Of a DNA stretch of 64,000 nucleotides, positions 54,523 to 63,002 are shown in pieces. The stretch spans positions 62,001-126,000 of the forward strand of contig NZ_JNZP01000011.1 of assembly GCF_000725545.1 (NCBI RefSeq), read 5' to 3'. The notes under the pieces are model-generated. The model was given only the letters and a program-made list of their open reading frames with translations, made no database searches and had not been told where the DNA came from. The DNA comes from Streptomyces exfoliatus (GTDB lineage Bacteria > Actinomycetota > Actinomycetes > Streptomycetales > Streptomycetaceae). How positions within the stretch are numbered: position 1 is the stretch's first letter; every line of letters begins with the position of its first letter. The position numbers and the translations under genes are program-made.

Positions 54523-55395
54523 TCAGGAGGCACCGCCGACTCCGCTGCGGGCGAGGCGGCGGGCGAGGAGGTGCTCGTGGACGAGGCGCCCGACGAGGGC
54601 GCTGCCGTACACGACGAAGCCGACGCCGACGAGCCAGGACTGCAGGACGAGGACGGTGCCGAACTGGCCGTAGGTCACCGCGTTCGAGGCGATGAGCGGG
54701 GAGAACACGAACTGGGAGAAGATCCGCAGCCCCAGCAGGCCGAGCGCGGTGAGGGCGGCCCCGGGTGCGAGAGCGCGCCAGCGGATGCGGCCGCAGAGCA
54801 GGAAGCGCTGGGACCACCAGAAGAAGAAGAAGGTGCCGACGAGGTCGACGAGGGCGACGAAGGCGGTCATCACGACCGGGGCGTCGGCGGGTGCGGGGTT
54901 GGCGACGAAGAGGAGGAGGGCGGTGACGAGGACCGCGAGCCAGACGACGTGCCGCCACATGGTGTGCCAGCGGGCGGTGGGGAGGTCCCAGACCCGCTCG
55001 TACCCGGTCTGTACGGCGGATCCGAAGGTGACGCCGAACGCGGCGAGGGCGGCGAGGCCGAAGGCGGTGGTGCGTTGCAGCGCCTGTCCCGGCTGGCCGA
55101 AGAGCCGCTCGACCTCCTCCTGCGAGACCTCGGAGACGCCGAGGCCCTGGACGAGCCAGCGCGCGAAGCCTTGGCCGCTCGCGAGGTCGGCCGCGGCGAC
55201 GACGATGAGGAGCGGGACGAGGGTGAGCAGGCTGAGCGCCGCGAAGCCCATGGCGCGGTGCATCAGTTCCATGGCCCGGCCGCGGTTCCAGGCGAGCCCG
55301 ACGGGCGAGGCGGCGGCGCGGGCGTGGAACCGCTGGATCCAGTGGCCGTGTTCGGTCGGGGCACCGTCGTGCGGAGGACCGGGTGTGGAGGGCAT
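54523..55395 (-). CDS. YihY/BrkB-family membrane protein
   Basis: The 290-residue protein has a hydrophilic N-terminus and about six helices, with the family features MELMHRAMGFAALSLLTLVPLLIVVAAAD and FGSAVQTGYERVWDLPTARW. The YihY/BrkB family is widespread; some members affect envelope integrity or serum resistance, but no biochemical activity is firmly assigned. The end of the gene meets the ABC permease stop with 2 bp between. Confidence 0.88.
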   Translation of the reverse strand: MPSTPGPPHDGAPTEHGHWIQRFHARAAASPVGLAWNRGRAMELMHRAMGFAALSLLTLVPLLIVVAAADLASGQGFARWLVQGLGVSEVSQEEVERLFGQPGQALQRTTAFGLAALAAFGVTFGSAVQTGYERVWDLPTARWHTMWRHVVWLAVLVTALLLFVANPAPADAPVVMTAFVALVDLVGTFFFFWWSQRFLLCGRIRWRALAPGAALTALGLLGLRIFSQFVFSPLIASNAVTYGQFGTVLVLQSWLVGVGFVVYGSALVGRLVHEHLLARRLARSGVGGAS

Positions 55396-55483
55396 GTCTC
55401 GTGACGTACCCGGCGGGACGGCGGGACACCTCAGGGGTGCGGCCGAACGGGTGCCGGACGGTCGGGGCGGTCGGAGCGGACGG

Positions 55484-55957
55484 TCAGAGCGGTCGGGCCC
55501 CCGGGCCGGGGCGGGCGGTGACGTCGCGGGCCGTGAGGGTGGCCCGTTCGTCGCCCTCGCACTGGACGACGACCCGGACGGGGGCTCCGCAGTCGGTGTG
55601 CCGGACGTCGAGGACCGGGCCCTCGGGCACTCCGGCGTGGGTGTCGCCCCACTGCTTGAGGGCGAGGAGTACGGGCCACAGCTCTACGCCCTTGGGGGTG
55701 AGCCGGTACTCGTACCGGGTCCTGGCACCGGGTTCGCGGTACGGCTCGGCGCGCAGGACCCCGGCCGCGACCAGTTTGCGGAGGCGGTCGGCGAGCACCG
55801 CCTCGGAGAGCCCGAGGTGCCTGCGGAACTCGTCGTAGCGGCGGACGCCGTTGAAGGCGTCCCGCACGATCAGCAGGGTCCACTTCTCGCCCACGAGGTC
55901 GAGGGTGCGGCGGACCGAGCAGTTCTCCGTGTCCGTCTCCAGCCACTTCATCGTCAC
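55484..55957 (-). CDS. HxlR-family transcriptional regulator
   Basis: The 157-residue protein has the HxlR winged helix: ENCSVRRTLDLVGEKWTLLIVRDAFNGVRRYDEFRRHLGLSEAVLADRLRKLVAAGVL, then YEYRLTPKGVELWPVLLALKQWGD. Cys in ENCSV is the conserved position that often senses aldehydes or thiol stress in this family. GTG 55957 has AGGTGG at good distance; ATG 55951 is an alternative. It is divergent from a PaaI-type thioesterase with a palindromic promoter between, so it probably controls that gene. Confidence 0.92.
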   Translation of the reverse strand: MTMKWLETDTENCSVRRTLDLVGEKWTLLIVRDAFNGVRRYDEFRRHLGLSEAVLADRLRKLVAAGVLRAEPYREPGARTRYEYRLTPKGVELWPVLLALKQWGDTHAGVPEGPVLDVRHTDCGAPVRVVVQCEGDERATLTARDVTARPGPGARPL

Positions 55958-55969
55958 ACTCTAGCCACC

Positions 55970-56011
55970 TGACTGCGTCGTTGACAGTCAGCTGACGCGG
56001 AAGCTAGCTTC
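55970..56011. promoter_or_regulatory. HxlR/thioesterase promoter with three overlapping palindromes
   Basis: TTGACA (55981-55986), 18 bp and TAGCTT (56005-56010) make a strong promoter for the thioesterase gene. Overlapping it are TGACTG-N9-CAGTCA (55970-55990), the perfect palindrome GTCAGCTGAC (55987-55996) and GAAGCTAGCTTC (56000-56011). The dyads cover both promoter boxes, which suits repression by the divergent HxlR protein. Confidence 0.7.
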
Positions 56012-56063
56012 ACCACACAGAGCCAGCTGGGAGTCAGCCGGCCACAGCGGGCGGAGAGTGGTC

Positions 56064-56579
56064 ATGGGGCGGTCACGCACGGTCGAGTGGGAGGACGCCG
56101 GGGCCACCGCGCGCGCCGCCGCGACGATGGCGGGTCTCGACTTCCTGCGGGAGATGGTGGCCGGACGTCTGCCCGGTCCGCCGATCGCCGCGCTCCTCGG
56201 GTTCGGCCTGGAGGAGGTCGAGGACGGGCGGGCGGTGTTCGTCTTCGAACCGGGCGAGGAGCACTACAACCCGATCGGCAGCGTGCACGGCGGGGTGTTC
56301 GCGACCCTGCTCGACTCGGCGGCCGGCTGCGCGGTCCACTCGACGCTCCCGCTGGGCACGGCGTACACCTCGCTCGACCTGTCGACCCGCTTCCTCCGGC
56401 CGCTCACCGCAGGCACGGGCAAGGTACGGGCGATCGGCACCGTGCTGTCGCGGGGGCGCAGGACCGCGCTCGCGGAGGCGGGTCTGTACGACGCCGAGGA
56501 CCGGCTGCTCGCCCACGCGACCAGCACCTGCATGCTGTTCCCCGTCCCGGCGGAGCGTTCCGGGGGCACGCGCGCGTAG
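56064..56579 (+). CDS. PaaI-type hotdog thioesterase
   Basis: ATG 56064 has GGAGAG five bases upstream; the earlier GTG 56058 does not. The 171-residue protein shows the PaaI hotdog pattern: PPIAALLGFGLEEVEDGRAVFVFEPGEEHYNPIGSVHGGVFATLLDSAAGCAVHS (catalytic Asp and HGG), then YTSLDLSTRFLRPL. Such enzymes hydrolyse acyl-CoA thioesters, often aromatic ones. It is divergent from the HxlR regulator and probably under its control. Confidence 0.92.
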   Translation: MGRSRTVEWEDAGATARAAATMAGLDFLREMVAGRLPGPPIAALLGFGLEEVEDGRAVFVFEPGEEHYNPIGSVHGGVFATLLDSAAGCAVHSTLPLGTAYTSLDLSTRFLRPLTAGTGKVRAIGTVLSRGRRTALAEAGLYDAEDRLLAHATSTCMLFPVPAERSGGTRA

Positions 56580-56655
56580 GAACCAGGAACGGGGAGTCCG
56601 GGAGTACGCGCGCGTGGACTCGGCATGTGCGCGCGGAGGCCGGTGCGGGTCCGGC

Positions 56656-56690
56656 GCCAGGCTCGTGTCCGCGCCCGGCTCGTGTCCGGA
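56656..56690. repeat. Short tandem direct repeat GGCTCGTGTCCG
   Basis: Two near-identical 16-bp units (about 56658-56672 and 56674-56688) lie in the gap between the thioesterase and DUF5519 genes. They have no coding meaning and are probably slippage products. Confidence 0.5.
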
Positions 56691-56696
56691 CCCGGC

Positions 56697-57095
56697 TCAG
56701 CGGATCCCGGAGACCGGGCGGGTGCGGGTGCAGCCGTCGGGGGCCACGTCGGGCACCCCGTTGGCCTGGAGGGCGGCGCTCACCAGGGTGGCCAGCAGGT
56801 CGATGTCCGACCCGATGTCGAGTCGGACCGTCACCCAGCCCGAACCGGCCCGGAGCCGGACCGCGGTCGACCCCAGGAGGGCCGGGCGCAGTTTCGCGAT
56901 CATGGCGCGGGTGAGATGGACGTCGGCCTCGTGCTCGCCGTGGAAGTGGACGATCTCCTGCGTCGCGGTGCCCAGTCCGAGCTCGGCGCCGCAATGGGCG
57001 CGGCCGGGGGTCAGCGAGGGCCAGCTCATCAGACGTTCACTGGCATGCCTGGCCGTGTTCATACGAGGAGCGTGCCGGGCCCCGGGGCCGCGCAC
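56697..57095 (-). CDS. DUF5519 (luciferase-like) protein
   Basis: The 132-residue protein has the DUF5519/'luciferase domain' pattern: SWPSLTPGRAHCGAELGLGTATQEIVHFHGEHEADVHLTRAMI, then GSGWVTVRLDIGSDIDLLATLVSAALQANG. GTG 57095 has CAGGA six bases upstream; Met at 57062 is the alternative start. Despite the name, no luciferase activity is implied. Similar genes are common singletons in Streptomyces. Confidence 0.75.
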   Translation of the reverse strand: MRGPGARHAPRMNTARHASERLMSWPSLTPGRAHCGAELGLGTATQEIVHFHGEHEADVHLTRAMIAKLRPALLGSTAVRLRAGSGWVTVRLDIGSDIDLLATLVSAALQANGVPDVAPDGCTRTRPVSGIR

Positions 57096-57198
57096 AAGCG
57101 TCCTGCGGGAAGAATCCCGCTCAGGCGTGAAACACGGCCCTGCCAGGGGTGATGTGACCGCACGTCACGGCGGTCCGTGGGGCGGACGTGACTCGGTG

Positions 57199-58377
57199 TC
57201 ACTGCGGTGCGCGGGCGCGGATGCGGGCCGCGAGGACGGCCACGTCGTCCTCGGCCCCGTGCGCGTCGAGGCGTCGGAGGACCTCGTCGACGACCTGGCC
57301 GGGACCGGAGTCCGGGGGGAGCCGGAGGGCCGCGAGACGGCCGAGGGACACGTCGATGTCCTCGCCGCGCCGCTCGACGAGGCCGTCGGTGAAGATCAGC
57401 AGGGTGTCGCCCGGGTGGAGCGGGCGGGTGGTCGGTTCGTAGCCACCGACGCCGGTGCCGAGCGGCGGACCCACCGGGAGGTCGACGAGCTCCGCCGAGC
57501 CGTCCGCGCCGAACACGACGGGCGGCAGGTGCCCGGCGCTGGCGAAGGTCGCGGCGGCGCGGGCGGGGTCGACCCGGACGAGCAGGCAGGTGGCGGGGCG
57601 GCGGGCGTCGTCCTCGGCGACCACGGAGTCGAGGTGGCGCAGCACCCGGTGCGGTGGCAGGTCGGTGGCGGCGACCTCGCGGAGGGCGGTGCGGTAGGCG
57701 TTCATGTCGACGGCCGCATCCAGGCCGTGCCCCATGACGTCGCCGACGACGAGGAGGCTGCGGCCGAAGTGGAGCCGTACCGTCTCGAACCAGTCGCCGC
57801 CCACGAGGGCGCGGGGCCCTGCCGGGAGGTAGCCGCCGGCGATCTCCAGGTTGGGGTGCGGGCGGCCCGGCTCGGCGACGAGGGCGCGCTGGAGGTGGAG
57901 CGCGGTGTCCTCGGTGGCCGCGAGGCGCCGGGCGTGGGCCAGGTGCCGGGCGGCGAGCCGTGCGGCGTGCCGGAGCAGGGCCGCCTCGTCGCCGGAGAAG
58001 GGCTCGCCGTCGGTGCGGCTGACGGTGACCGACCCGAGGGGTGTCTCGTCGTGGACGGCGAGAGACACGGAGAGCCGGTGGGCGGCGGCCGCGGAAGCGG
58101 GCAGGGGGTGACCGTGAGCGGCGGGTCCGCCGCCCGTCGGGACCGGCTCGGGACCGGAGGTCGTCGGTTCCGCGTGCGCGGCGCGGCGGAGCGGGGCGCC
58201 GGGCTCGGTCGCCACGTCGACGGCCGCGGCGGCGCGCAGGTGGCGGGCGGCGAAGGCCGCGAGTTCACGGCAGGTGTTCGTCTCGTCGAGCGTGGTGCCT
58301 ATCTCGCCGATCGCCTGCTCCAGGGCGCGCACCCTGGTCAGGAGGGCCTCGGCCCGTTCCACGTCCTGTTCCGCCAC
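57199..58377 (-). CDS. GAF-PP2C (SpoIIE-type) phosphatase
   Basis: The start is GTG 58377, with GGAGG four bases upstream; the longer frame carries Arg/Gly-rich non-protein sequence. The 392-residue protein has a GAF-type domain (about 15-150; TCRELAAFAARHLRAAAAVDVATEP). A linker helix is followed by a SpoIIE PP2C domain (about 185-392) with RALVGGDWFETVRL, VVGDVMGHGLDAAVDM, LIFTDGLVERRGEDID and DDVAVLAARI. It should dephosphorylate anti-anti-sigma or related proteins. It is the second such phosphatase in this window. Confidence 0.9.
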   Translation of the reverse strand: MAEQDVERAEALLTRVRALEQAIGEIGTTLDETNTCRELAAFAARHLRAAAAVDVATEPGAPLRRAAHAEPTTSGPEPVPTGGGPAAHGHPLPASAAAAHRLSVSLAVHDETPLGSVTVSRTDGEPFSGDEAALLRHAARLAARHLAHARRLAATEDTALHLQRALVAEPGRPHPNLEIAGGYLPAGPRALVGGDWFETVRLHFGRSLLVVGDVMGHGLDAAVDMNAYRTALREVAATDLPPHRVLRHLDSVVAEDDARRPATCLLVRVDPARAAATFASAGHLPPVVFGADGSAELVDLPVGPPLGTGVGGYEPTTRPLHPGDTLLIFTDGLVERRGEDIDVSLGRLAALRLPPDSGPGQVVDEVLRRLDAHGAEDDVAVLAARIRARAPQ

Positions 58378-58516
58378 GACACCTCCACCGCCGCGCGGTC
58401 CCCGGGTGGCGTACCCGGTTCCCCCATTGCACCAGCGGGTGGCGACCCGCGCGCGGTACGGAGCTCGCGCGGGCGGTTGTGCGGCGGCGCCGGGTCTGAT
58501 CAAGTACAGCAGAGGC

Positions 58517-58528
58517 TACTGGCCAGTA
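58517..58528. promoter_or_regulatory. Perfect palindrome TACTGGCCAGTA before the moxR gene
   Basis: A 12-bp palindrome lies about 30 bp before ATG 58557 in the gap between the divergent phosphatase and MoxR genes. It shares the CTGGCCA half-site with the dyad at 46872-46892, so the same regulator could act at both. Confidence 0.5.
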
Positions 58529-58556
58529 CGAGATCTCGCTCCCCGGGGGGACCGCC

Positions 58557-59426
58557 ATGACGACCGGATTCTTCAGCTCCGTCGACGATGTCGCCGAACG
58601 GCTCGCCGCGACCGGCTATCTGGCGTCGCCCGCCGTCGCCACCACCGTCTTCCTCGCCGACCGCCTCGGCAAGCCGCTGCTGGTGGAGGGCCCTGCCGGC
58701 GTCGGCAAGACGGAGCTCGCCAAGGCCGTGACCGAGGTGACGGGCGCGAGCCTGGTGCGGCTGCAGTGCTACGAGGGCGTCGACGAGTCCCGGGCGCTGT
58801 ACGAGTGGAACCACGCCAAGCAGCTGCTGCGGATCACGGCGGGGCGGGGCGAGTCCTGGGACGAGACCCGGACGGACATCTTCGGCGAGGAGTTCCTGCT
58901 CCCCCGGCCCCTGCTCACCGCGATCCGGTCCGAGCAGCCGACGGTGCTCCTCATCGACGAGACGGACAAGGCCGACGTCGAGGTGGAGGGCCTGCTCCTG
59001 GAGGTCCTCGGCGACTTCCAGATCACGGTCCCCGAACTCGGCACGATCACGGCGACGCGGCGCCCGTTCACCGTCCTCACCTCGAACGCGAGCCGTGAGC
59101 TCTCCGAAGCGCTGCGCCGCCGCTGTCTCTTCCTGCACATCGGCTTCCCCGAGGAGGAGCTGGAGCGCCGGATCGTCAACCTGAAGGTCCCCGGGCTCGA
59201 CGCCGCGCTCGCCGCGTCCGTGGTGCGGGTCGTGGGCGCGCTGCGAGCGATGGACCTGCGGAAGGTGCCGTCCGTCTCGGAGACGATCGACTGGGCCAGG
59301 ACCCTGCTCGCGCTCGGCGCCGAGCGCCTGGACGAGCGGGTCGTACGGGAGACCCTGGGCGTCCTCCTGAAGCACCAGGAGGACATCGTGAAGGCCGCCG
59401 CCAAGCTCGACCTGGACGCGGTGTGA
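58557..59426 (+). CDS. MoxR-type AAA+ ATPase
   Basis: The 289-residue protein has Walker A G45PAGVGKT52 (VEGPAGVGKTELAKAVTEVTG), Walker B TVLLIDETDKADVEVEGLLLEVLGDFQITVPELG, and sensor 1 FTVLTSNASRELSEALRRRCLFLHI. MoxR ATPases work with VWA proteins as metal-insertion or folding chaperones. The next gene is such a VWA partner, overlapping its stop by 4 bp, so they form a MoxR-VWA unit. The substrate enzyme is not encoded nearby. Confidence 0.93.
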   Translation: MTTGFFSSVDDVAERLAATGYLASPAVATTVFLADRLGKPLLVEGPAGVGKTELAKAVTEVTGASLVRLQCYEGVDESRALYEWNHAKQLLRITAGRGESWDETRTDIFGEEFLLPRPLLTAIRSEQPTVLLIDETDKADVEVEGLLLEVLGDFQITVPELGTITATRRPFTVLTSNASRELSEALRRRCLFLHIGFPEEELERRIVNLKVPGLDAALAASVVRVVGALRAMDLRKVPSVSETIDWARTLLALGAERLDERVVRETLGVLLKHQEDIVKAAAKLDLDAV

Positions 59427-60811
59427 GCCCGGCGCAGCCGACCGGGGCGGGGGCGGTCGCACGGCTCACTGGTCTGGTGGGGGCGCTGCGCGACCACGGG
59501 TTCGGGATCGGGACGGGCGAGAGCGTCGACGCGGGGCACGCGCTCGAAGCGGTCGGATTCACGGACCGCGAGCGGGTACGGGAGGCGCTGGCGGCGACCC
59601 TGCTGCACGGGGAGGCACAGCGGCCGGTCTTCGACCGGGTCTTCGACCTGTACTTCCCGCTCGGGCACTCCGGACCCGCGGAGACGTACGGACACACCCC
59701 GGCTGATCTCGCCGCGCTGCGCGAGCGGCTCACCCAGGCCCTGACCGCCGGTGACGACGCCGCCCTCGACCTGCTGGCCGCCGAGGCGGTGGGCGGTTTC
59801 GGCGGCTACGGCTCCGGCCCCGGGTCGGACGGCTGGTCCTCGTACCAGGCGCTCTCCCGGCTGCGCCCCGAGACGCTGCTCGCCCGGGTGCGCGAGCTCC
59901 ACCGGGCGGCGTCCGCGCCGGAGGACCCGGAGTTCACCGACCGGCTCCTCGACGACGAGATCCGGCGGCGGATCGAGGCCTTCCGCGAGCGGGTGCGGAC
60001 CGAGGCCCGGCGGCGCGTCGCGGAGCGACAGGGCCGCGACCGGGTCGCACGCCGTGCGGTCGCGGGGACGGCGGACACCGTGGACTTCCTGCTCGCCGGG
60101 CGCGCGCAACTGGACGAGCTGAGGCGGACGGTACGGCCGCTGGCGCGGAAGCTGGCCACCCGGCTCGCGGCACGGCGGCGTCGGGCGGCACGCGGGGAGA
60201 TCGATCTCCGGCGGACGCTGCGGCGATCGTTGTCGACCGGGGGCGTTCCGGTGCGTCCGGTCTTTCGGCGGCGTCCTCCGCGGCGGCCCGAGCTGGTCCT
60301 GCTGTGTGACGTGTCCGGGTCGGTGGCCGGGTTCGCGCAGTTCACGATGTTGCTGGTGCAGGCCTTGCACGACCAGTTCAGCCGGGTGCGGGTGTTCGCC
60401 TTCGTCAATCGGGTGGACGAGGTGACCGGCCTGATCGCCCGGGGCTCGGCGGACGCGGCGGGTCTCGGCGACCGCATCCTCGCGGAGGCGGAGCTGACCG
60501 GATGGCACGGGCAGAGCGACTACGGGACGGCGCTGGGCGAGTTCGCCGAGCGGTACGCGGAGGCCGTCGGCCCGCGCACGGTCGTCTTCGTCCTCGGGGA
60601 CGCCCGCACCAACGGCTCGGACCCGAACCTCGCGGCCCTTGAACGGATCGCGGCGCGGGCGCGGCGGGTCCACTGGCTCAACCCCGAACAGCCCTCGCTG
60701 TGGGGCACGGGCGACTCGGTGGCCCCGGCGTACGCCGGTCTCGTCGACATGCGCCCCTGCCGGAACGCCCGCCAGCTGGGGGCGCTGGTCGGCCGTCTGC
60801 TGCCGGTCTGA
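59423..60811 (+). CDS. VWA (CoxE-like) protein paired with MoxR
   Basis: The 462-residue protein starts at GTG 59423 overlapping the MoxR stop. The N-terminal region is helical. The C-terminal CoxE/VWA domain has a MIDAS metal site, D296-V-S-G-S (LLCDVSGSVAGFAQFTMLLVQALHDQF), with later SDYGTALGEFAE and FVLGDARTN. It would bind a metal and act with the MoxR ATPase in maturing a partner enzyme, as CoxE/CoxD do for CO dehydrogenase. No cox operon is present, so the client is unknown. Confidence 0.9.
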   Translation: MSPAQPTGAGAVARLTGLVGALRDHGFGIGTGESVDAGHALEAVGFTDRERVREALAATLLHGEAQRPVFDRVFDLYFPLGHSGPAETYGHTPADLAALRERLTQALTAGDDAALDLLAAEAVGGFGGYGSGPGSDGWSSYQALSRLRPETLLARVRELHRAASAPEDPEFTDRLLDDEIRRRIEAFRERVRTEARRRVAERQGRDRVARRAVAGTADTVDFLLAGRAQLDELRRTVRPLARKLATRLAARRRRAARGEIDLRRTLRRSLSTGGVPVRPVFRRRPPRRPELVLLCDVSGSVAGFAQFTMLLVQALHDQFSRVRVFAFVNRVDEVTGLIARGSADAAGLGDRILAEAELTGWHGQSDYGTALGEFAERYAEAVGPRTVVFVLGDARTNGSDPNLAALERIAARARRVHWLNPEQPSLWGTGDSVAPAYAGLVDMRPCRNARQLGALVGRLLPV

Positions 60812-60851
60812 CGGCGGGCGGGTCCATACGCCGCCGTGACGCGATCGTTCC

Positions 60852-60950
60852 ATGGCCACCGGATCCGATCGTCCGGAGACCGACTTCCCGCGCGCGATCG
60901 GCGCGCCCGCGACGCGCGCCCTGGCCTCGGCCGGGTACACCCGGCTCGAC
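60852..60950 (+). pseudogene. Broken helix-hairpin-helix-like small gene
   Basis: ATG 60852 opens MATGSDRPETDFPRAIGAPATRALASAGYTRLDQ; from residue 11 on this matches the start of a small helix-hairpin-helix-type Streptomyces family (DFP..IGAPATRAL..AGYT.L.QL). After about residue 34 the frame becomes Arg-rich nonsense. Fragments resembling the rest (VPR..., then GSGMPPRVSVV) appear in another frame at about 60956-61034. There is no ribosome-binding site before the ATG. It looks like a frameshifted or eroded copy; recognition is from memory, so confidence is moderate. Confidence 0.45.
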
Positions 60951-61062
60951 CAGCGTGCCCCGGCCTGCCGCCCCGAGGCCAGGCGTGCTGACCTGGGGCT
61001 CGGGCATGCCTCCTCGCGTCTCGGTTGTACGGCGGGCGGGCGCTCGAACTAGCGTGGCCCCC

Positions 61063-61647
61063 ATGGAACTCTTGGGAGACATCTCGTCCGACCGTCCGCT
61101 GCTCGTCCTCGCCGTCAAGGAGGAGGCGCAGTTCCTGGACACGGACCTGCCCGTGCTGCTGACGGGCATGGGCAAGGTGAACGCGGCGACCGCGCTCGCG
61201 TCCGTCCTCGGCCGGGGCCCGCGGCCGGCCGGGATCGTGAACCTGGGGACGGCCGGGGCGCTGCGGCCCGGCTGGACCGGGACGCACGTGGTCGGAACCG
61301 TGCTGCAGCACGACCTCGACGGCGAGCTCCTCGCGACGCTGACCGGCGAGACGTACGGGGCTCCCCTCGCCCTGCCGGACGGCGGCGAGGTGGTCCTGGC
61401 CACCGGGGACGCGTTCATCTCGGACGAGGCCGCCCGCGCCCGGCTCGCGGAGCGGGCACCGCTCGTCGACATGGAGGGCTACGCGCTCGCGGCGGCCGCG
61501 GAGCTCGCCGGGGTGCCCCTGCGCATCGTGAAGCACGTCAGCGACGAGGCCGGCGACGGTGCCGCGCGCACCTGGCGTGAATCGGTCGCCGAGTGCGCGC
61601 GGGCGCTCGCCGACTGGGCCGAGGCGAACACCCCGTACCGCTCCTGA
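61063..61647 (+). CDS. Nucleoside phosphorylase-like protein (MTA/SAH nucleosidase family)
   Basis: The 194-residue protein has the nucleoside phosphorylase core: LLVLAVKEEAQFL, VLLTGMGKVNAATALASVL, GIVNLGTAGALRPGWTGTHVV, and the late block LVDMEGYALAAAAELAGVPLRIVKHVSDEAGDGA with the catalytic Asp region. It is shorter than MTA/SAH nucleosidases (about 230 residues). It probably cleaves a nucleoside N-glycosidic bond; the specific substrate is unclear. It follows the eroded small gene and is probably transcribed from its own promoter. Confidence 0.8.
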   Translation: MELLGDISSDRPLLVLAVKEEAQFLDTDLPVLLTGMGKVNAATALASVLGRGPRPAGIVNLGTAGALRPGWTGTHVVGTVLQHDLDGELLATLTGETYGAPLALPDGGEVVLATGDAFISDEAARARLAERAPLVDMEGYALAAAAELAGVPLRIVKHVSDEAGDGAARTWRESVAECARALADWAEANTPYRS

Positions 61648-61663
61648 GGGGCTTCGGTTCCGG

Positions 61664-62836
61664 TCAGCGATGCTGGAAGTGGACCTCGGGGTTCGCCGGT
61701 GACGGGCCGTCGAGGACGGGGCGCGGGAGCCTTCGCAGGTGCTGGTCGAAGAAGGCGGCGACGTACGTCCGGGTGATGGCGACGGCCCTCTCGGTGGGCA
61801 GCTCGGGCTGCGGCAGGCCGAAGTGACGTGTGATCACGGGGGCGTCGGAGAAGGTGAAGTGCTCGGCTCCGGACACCGTGATCCAGCGCTTCCACCCGTC
61901 GAGGCCCGGCCACGTGCGGTCCCAGGTGGCGTCGGTCCCGCCGGGCAGATGCGTGGCGTCGTGGGTCCCGAGCATCATGAACGGGCGACCCCGCAGGCCT
62001 TCCGTCGGGAGGTCCTCCCAGAAGGCCCCGTCCATGTTGACTCCGGCGTCGACGCGCGGATCGGCCGCCATCGCGGTGGCCGCGCTCGCCCCGCCGATGG
62101 AGTGACCCGCCATGCCGATCCGGTCCGCGTCGATCATGTCGGCGTACCGCCGGACGGGACGGGGACCGGTGAGCCGGTCCAGGACGTGGCGGACGTCGGC
62201 GGCACGGGTCGTGGTGACCACGCCGGGGTGCACACCGCCCTCGTCGAGGGCGGTACAGGCGACACAGGTGAGGGTCCGGCCGCCGGGAACGCTGATCCCG
62301 TACGACTCGTAGGCGTGGTCGACGGAGGCGACGACGTAGCCGCGGGACGCGAGGTCCTCGGCGAGGTGGGTGAGCGTCCAGCGGGAGACCCCGAATCCCG
62401 GCGAGAGCAGCACCAGGGGGTGACGGCCCGGCGCCGGGCGGGCGTCGGGCCTGCTGTGCGTGCGCGTCCGGGCCAGCACGTCACCGGAGACGCCGGGCCC
62501 GAGCTGCTCGGCGAGCAGCCGCGCCTCCTCGGCCGTGGCGTACGGCGCGGGGCGTCCGCCGCCGCGCCGCGCGGCCGGGTAGTGGAGGGTGACCATCAGT
62601 TCGCGGCCGTCCGCACTCGGGACCCAGGGGTCGGCGCGGGAGCGGTCGACGAGCGGCAGGACGGTCCGGCCGAGGGCGTACGGCCCGGTGGGCGCGGGCA
62701 GCACCACGCGGGTGACGGCCGGGACGGCGGCCGGGGCAGGGTCCGCGGCGGCGGGGCCCGCCGTGGCGAGGGTGGCGGGTAACGCGAGGGAGCAGGCGAG
62801 GAGGGCGGCCGCTGCCGCCCCGCTGAGTCGGTTCAT
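61664..62836 (-). CDS. Secreted alpha/beta hydrolase (PAF-acetylhydrolase/lipase-like)
   Basis: The 390-residue protein has a Sec signal peptide (about 1-31, ending AAA). The elbow is RIGMAGHSIGGASAATAMAADPRVDAGVNMDG, the oxyanion stretch is HPLVLLSPGFGVSRWTLTHLAEDLASRGYVVASVDH, and a late catalytic His lies in VSGAEHFTFSDAPVITRHFG. Cys in TLTCVACTAL could form a disulphide. The order matches Streptomyces secreted platelet-activating-factor-acetylhydrolase-like lipases. It probably acts on esters outside the cell. Confidence 0.85.
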   Translation of the reverse strand: MNRLSGAAAAALLACSLALPATLATAGPAAADPAPAAVPAVTRVVLPAPTGPYALGRTVLPLVDRSRADPWVPSADGRELMVTLHYPAARRGGGRPAPYATAEEARLLAEQLGPGVSGDVLARTRTHSRPDARPAPGRHPLVLLSPGFGVSRWTLTHLAEDLASRGYVVASVDHAYESYGISVPGGRTLTCVACTALDEGGVHPGVVTTTRAADVRHVLDRLTGPRPVRRYADMIDADRIGMAGHSIGGASAATAMAADPRVDAGVNMDGAFWEDLPTEGLRGRPFMMLGTHDATHLPGGTDATWDRTWPGLDGWKRWITVSGAEHFTFSDAPVITRHFGLPQPELPTERAVAITRTYVAAFFDQHLRRLPRPVLDGPSPANPEVHFQHR

Positions 62837-62945
62837 GGGGGCACGCTAGGCAGCGCGGCAGGGAGAGCGCGTCCTGCTGGGGGCTCATGTCGCGTCAGAC
62901 CAGCGACGGATGCGGCGCGGTGTGCCCGCACGCGAGGGCCTGCGA

Positions 62946-62984
62946 CGGGCGGGTGCGCGCCCGAACGAACCGCGCACCCGCCCG
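62946..62984 (-). terminator. Terminator of the CocE/NonD hydrolase gene
   Basis: A perfect 14-bp stem (62946-62959 with 62971-62984) with an 11-base loop lies 18 bp after the minus-strand stop at 63003. Confidence 0.85.
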
Positions 62985-63002
62985 CCGTACCGCTTCCGGC
63001 GG

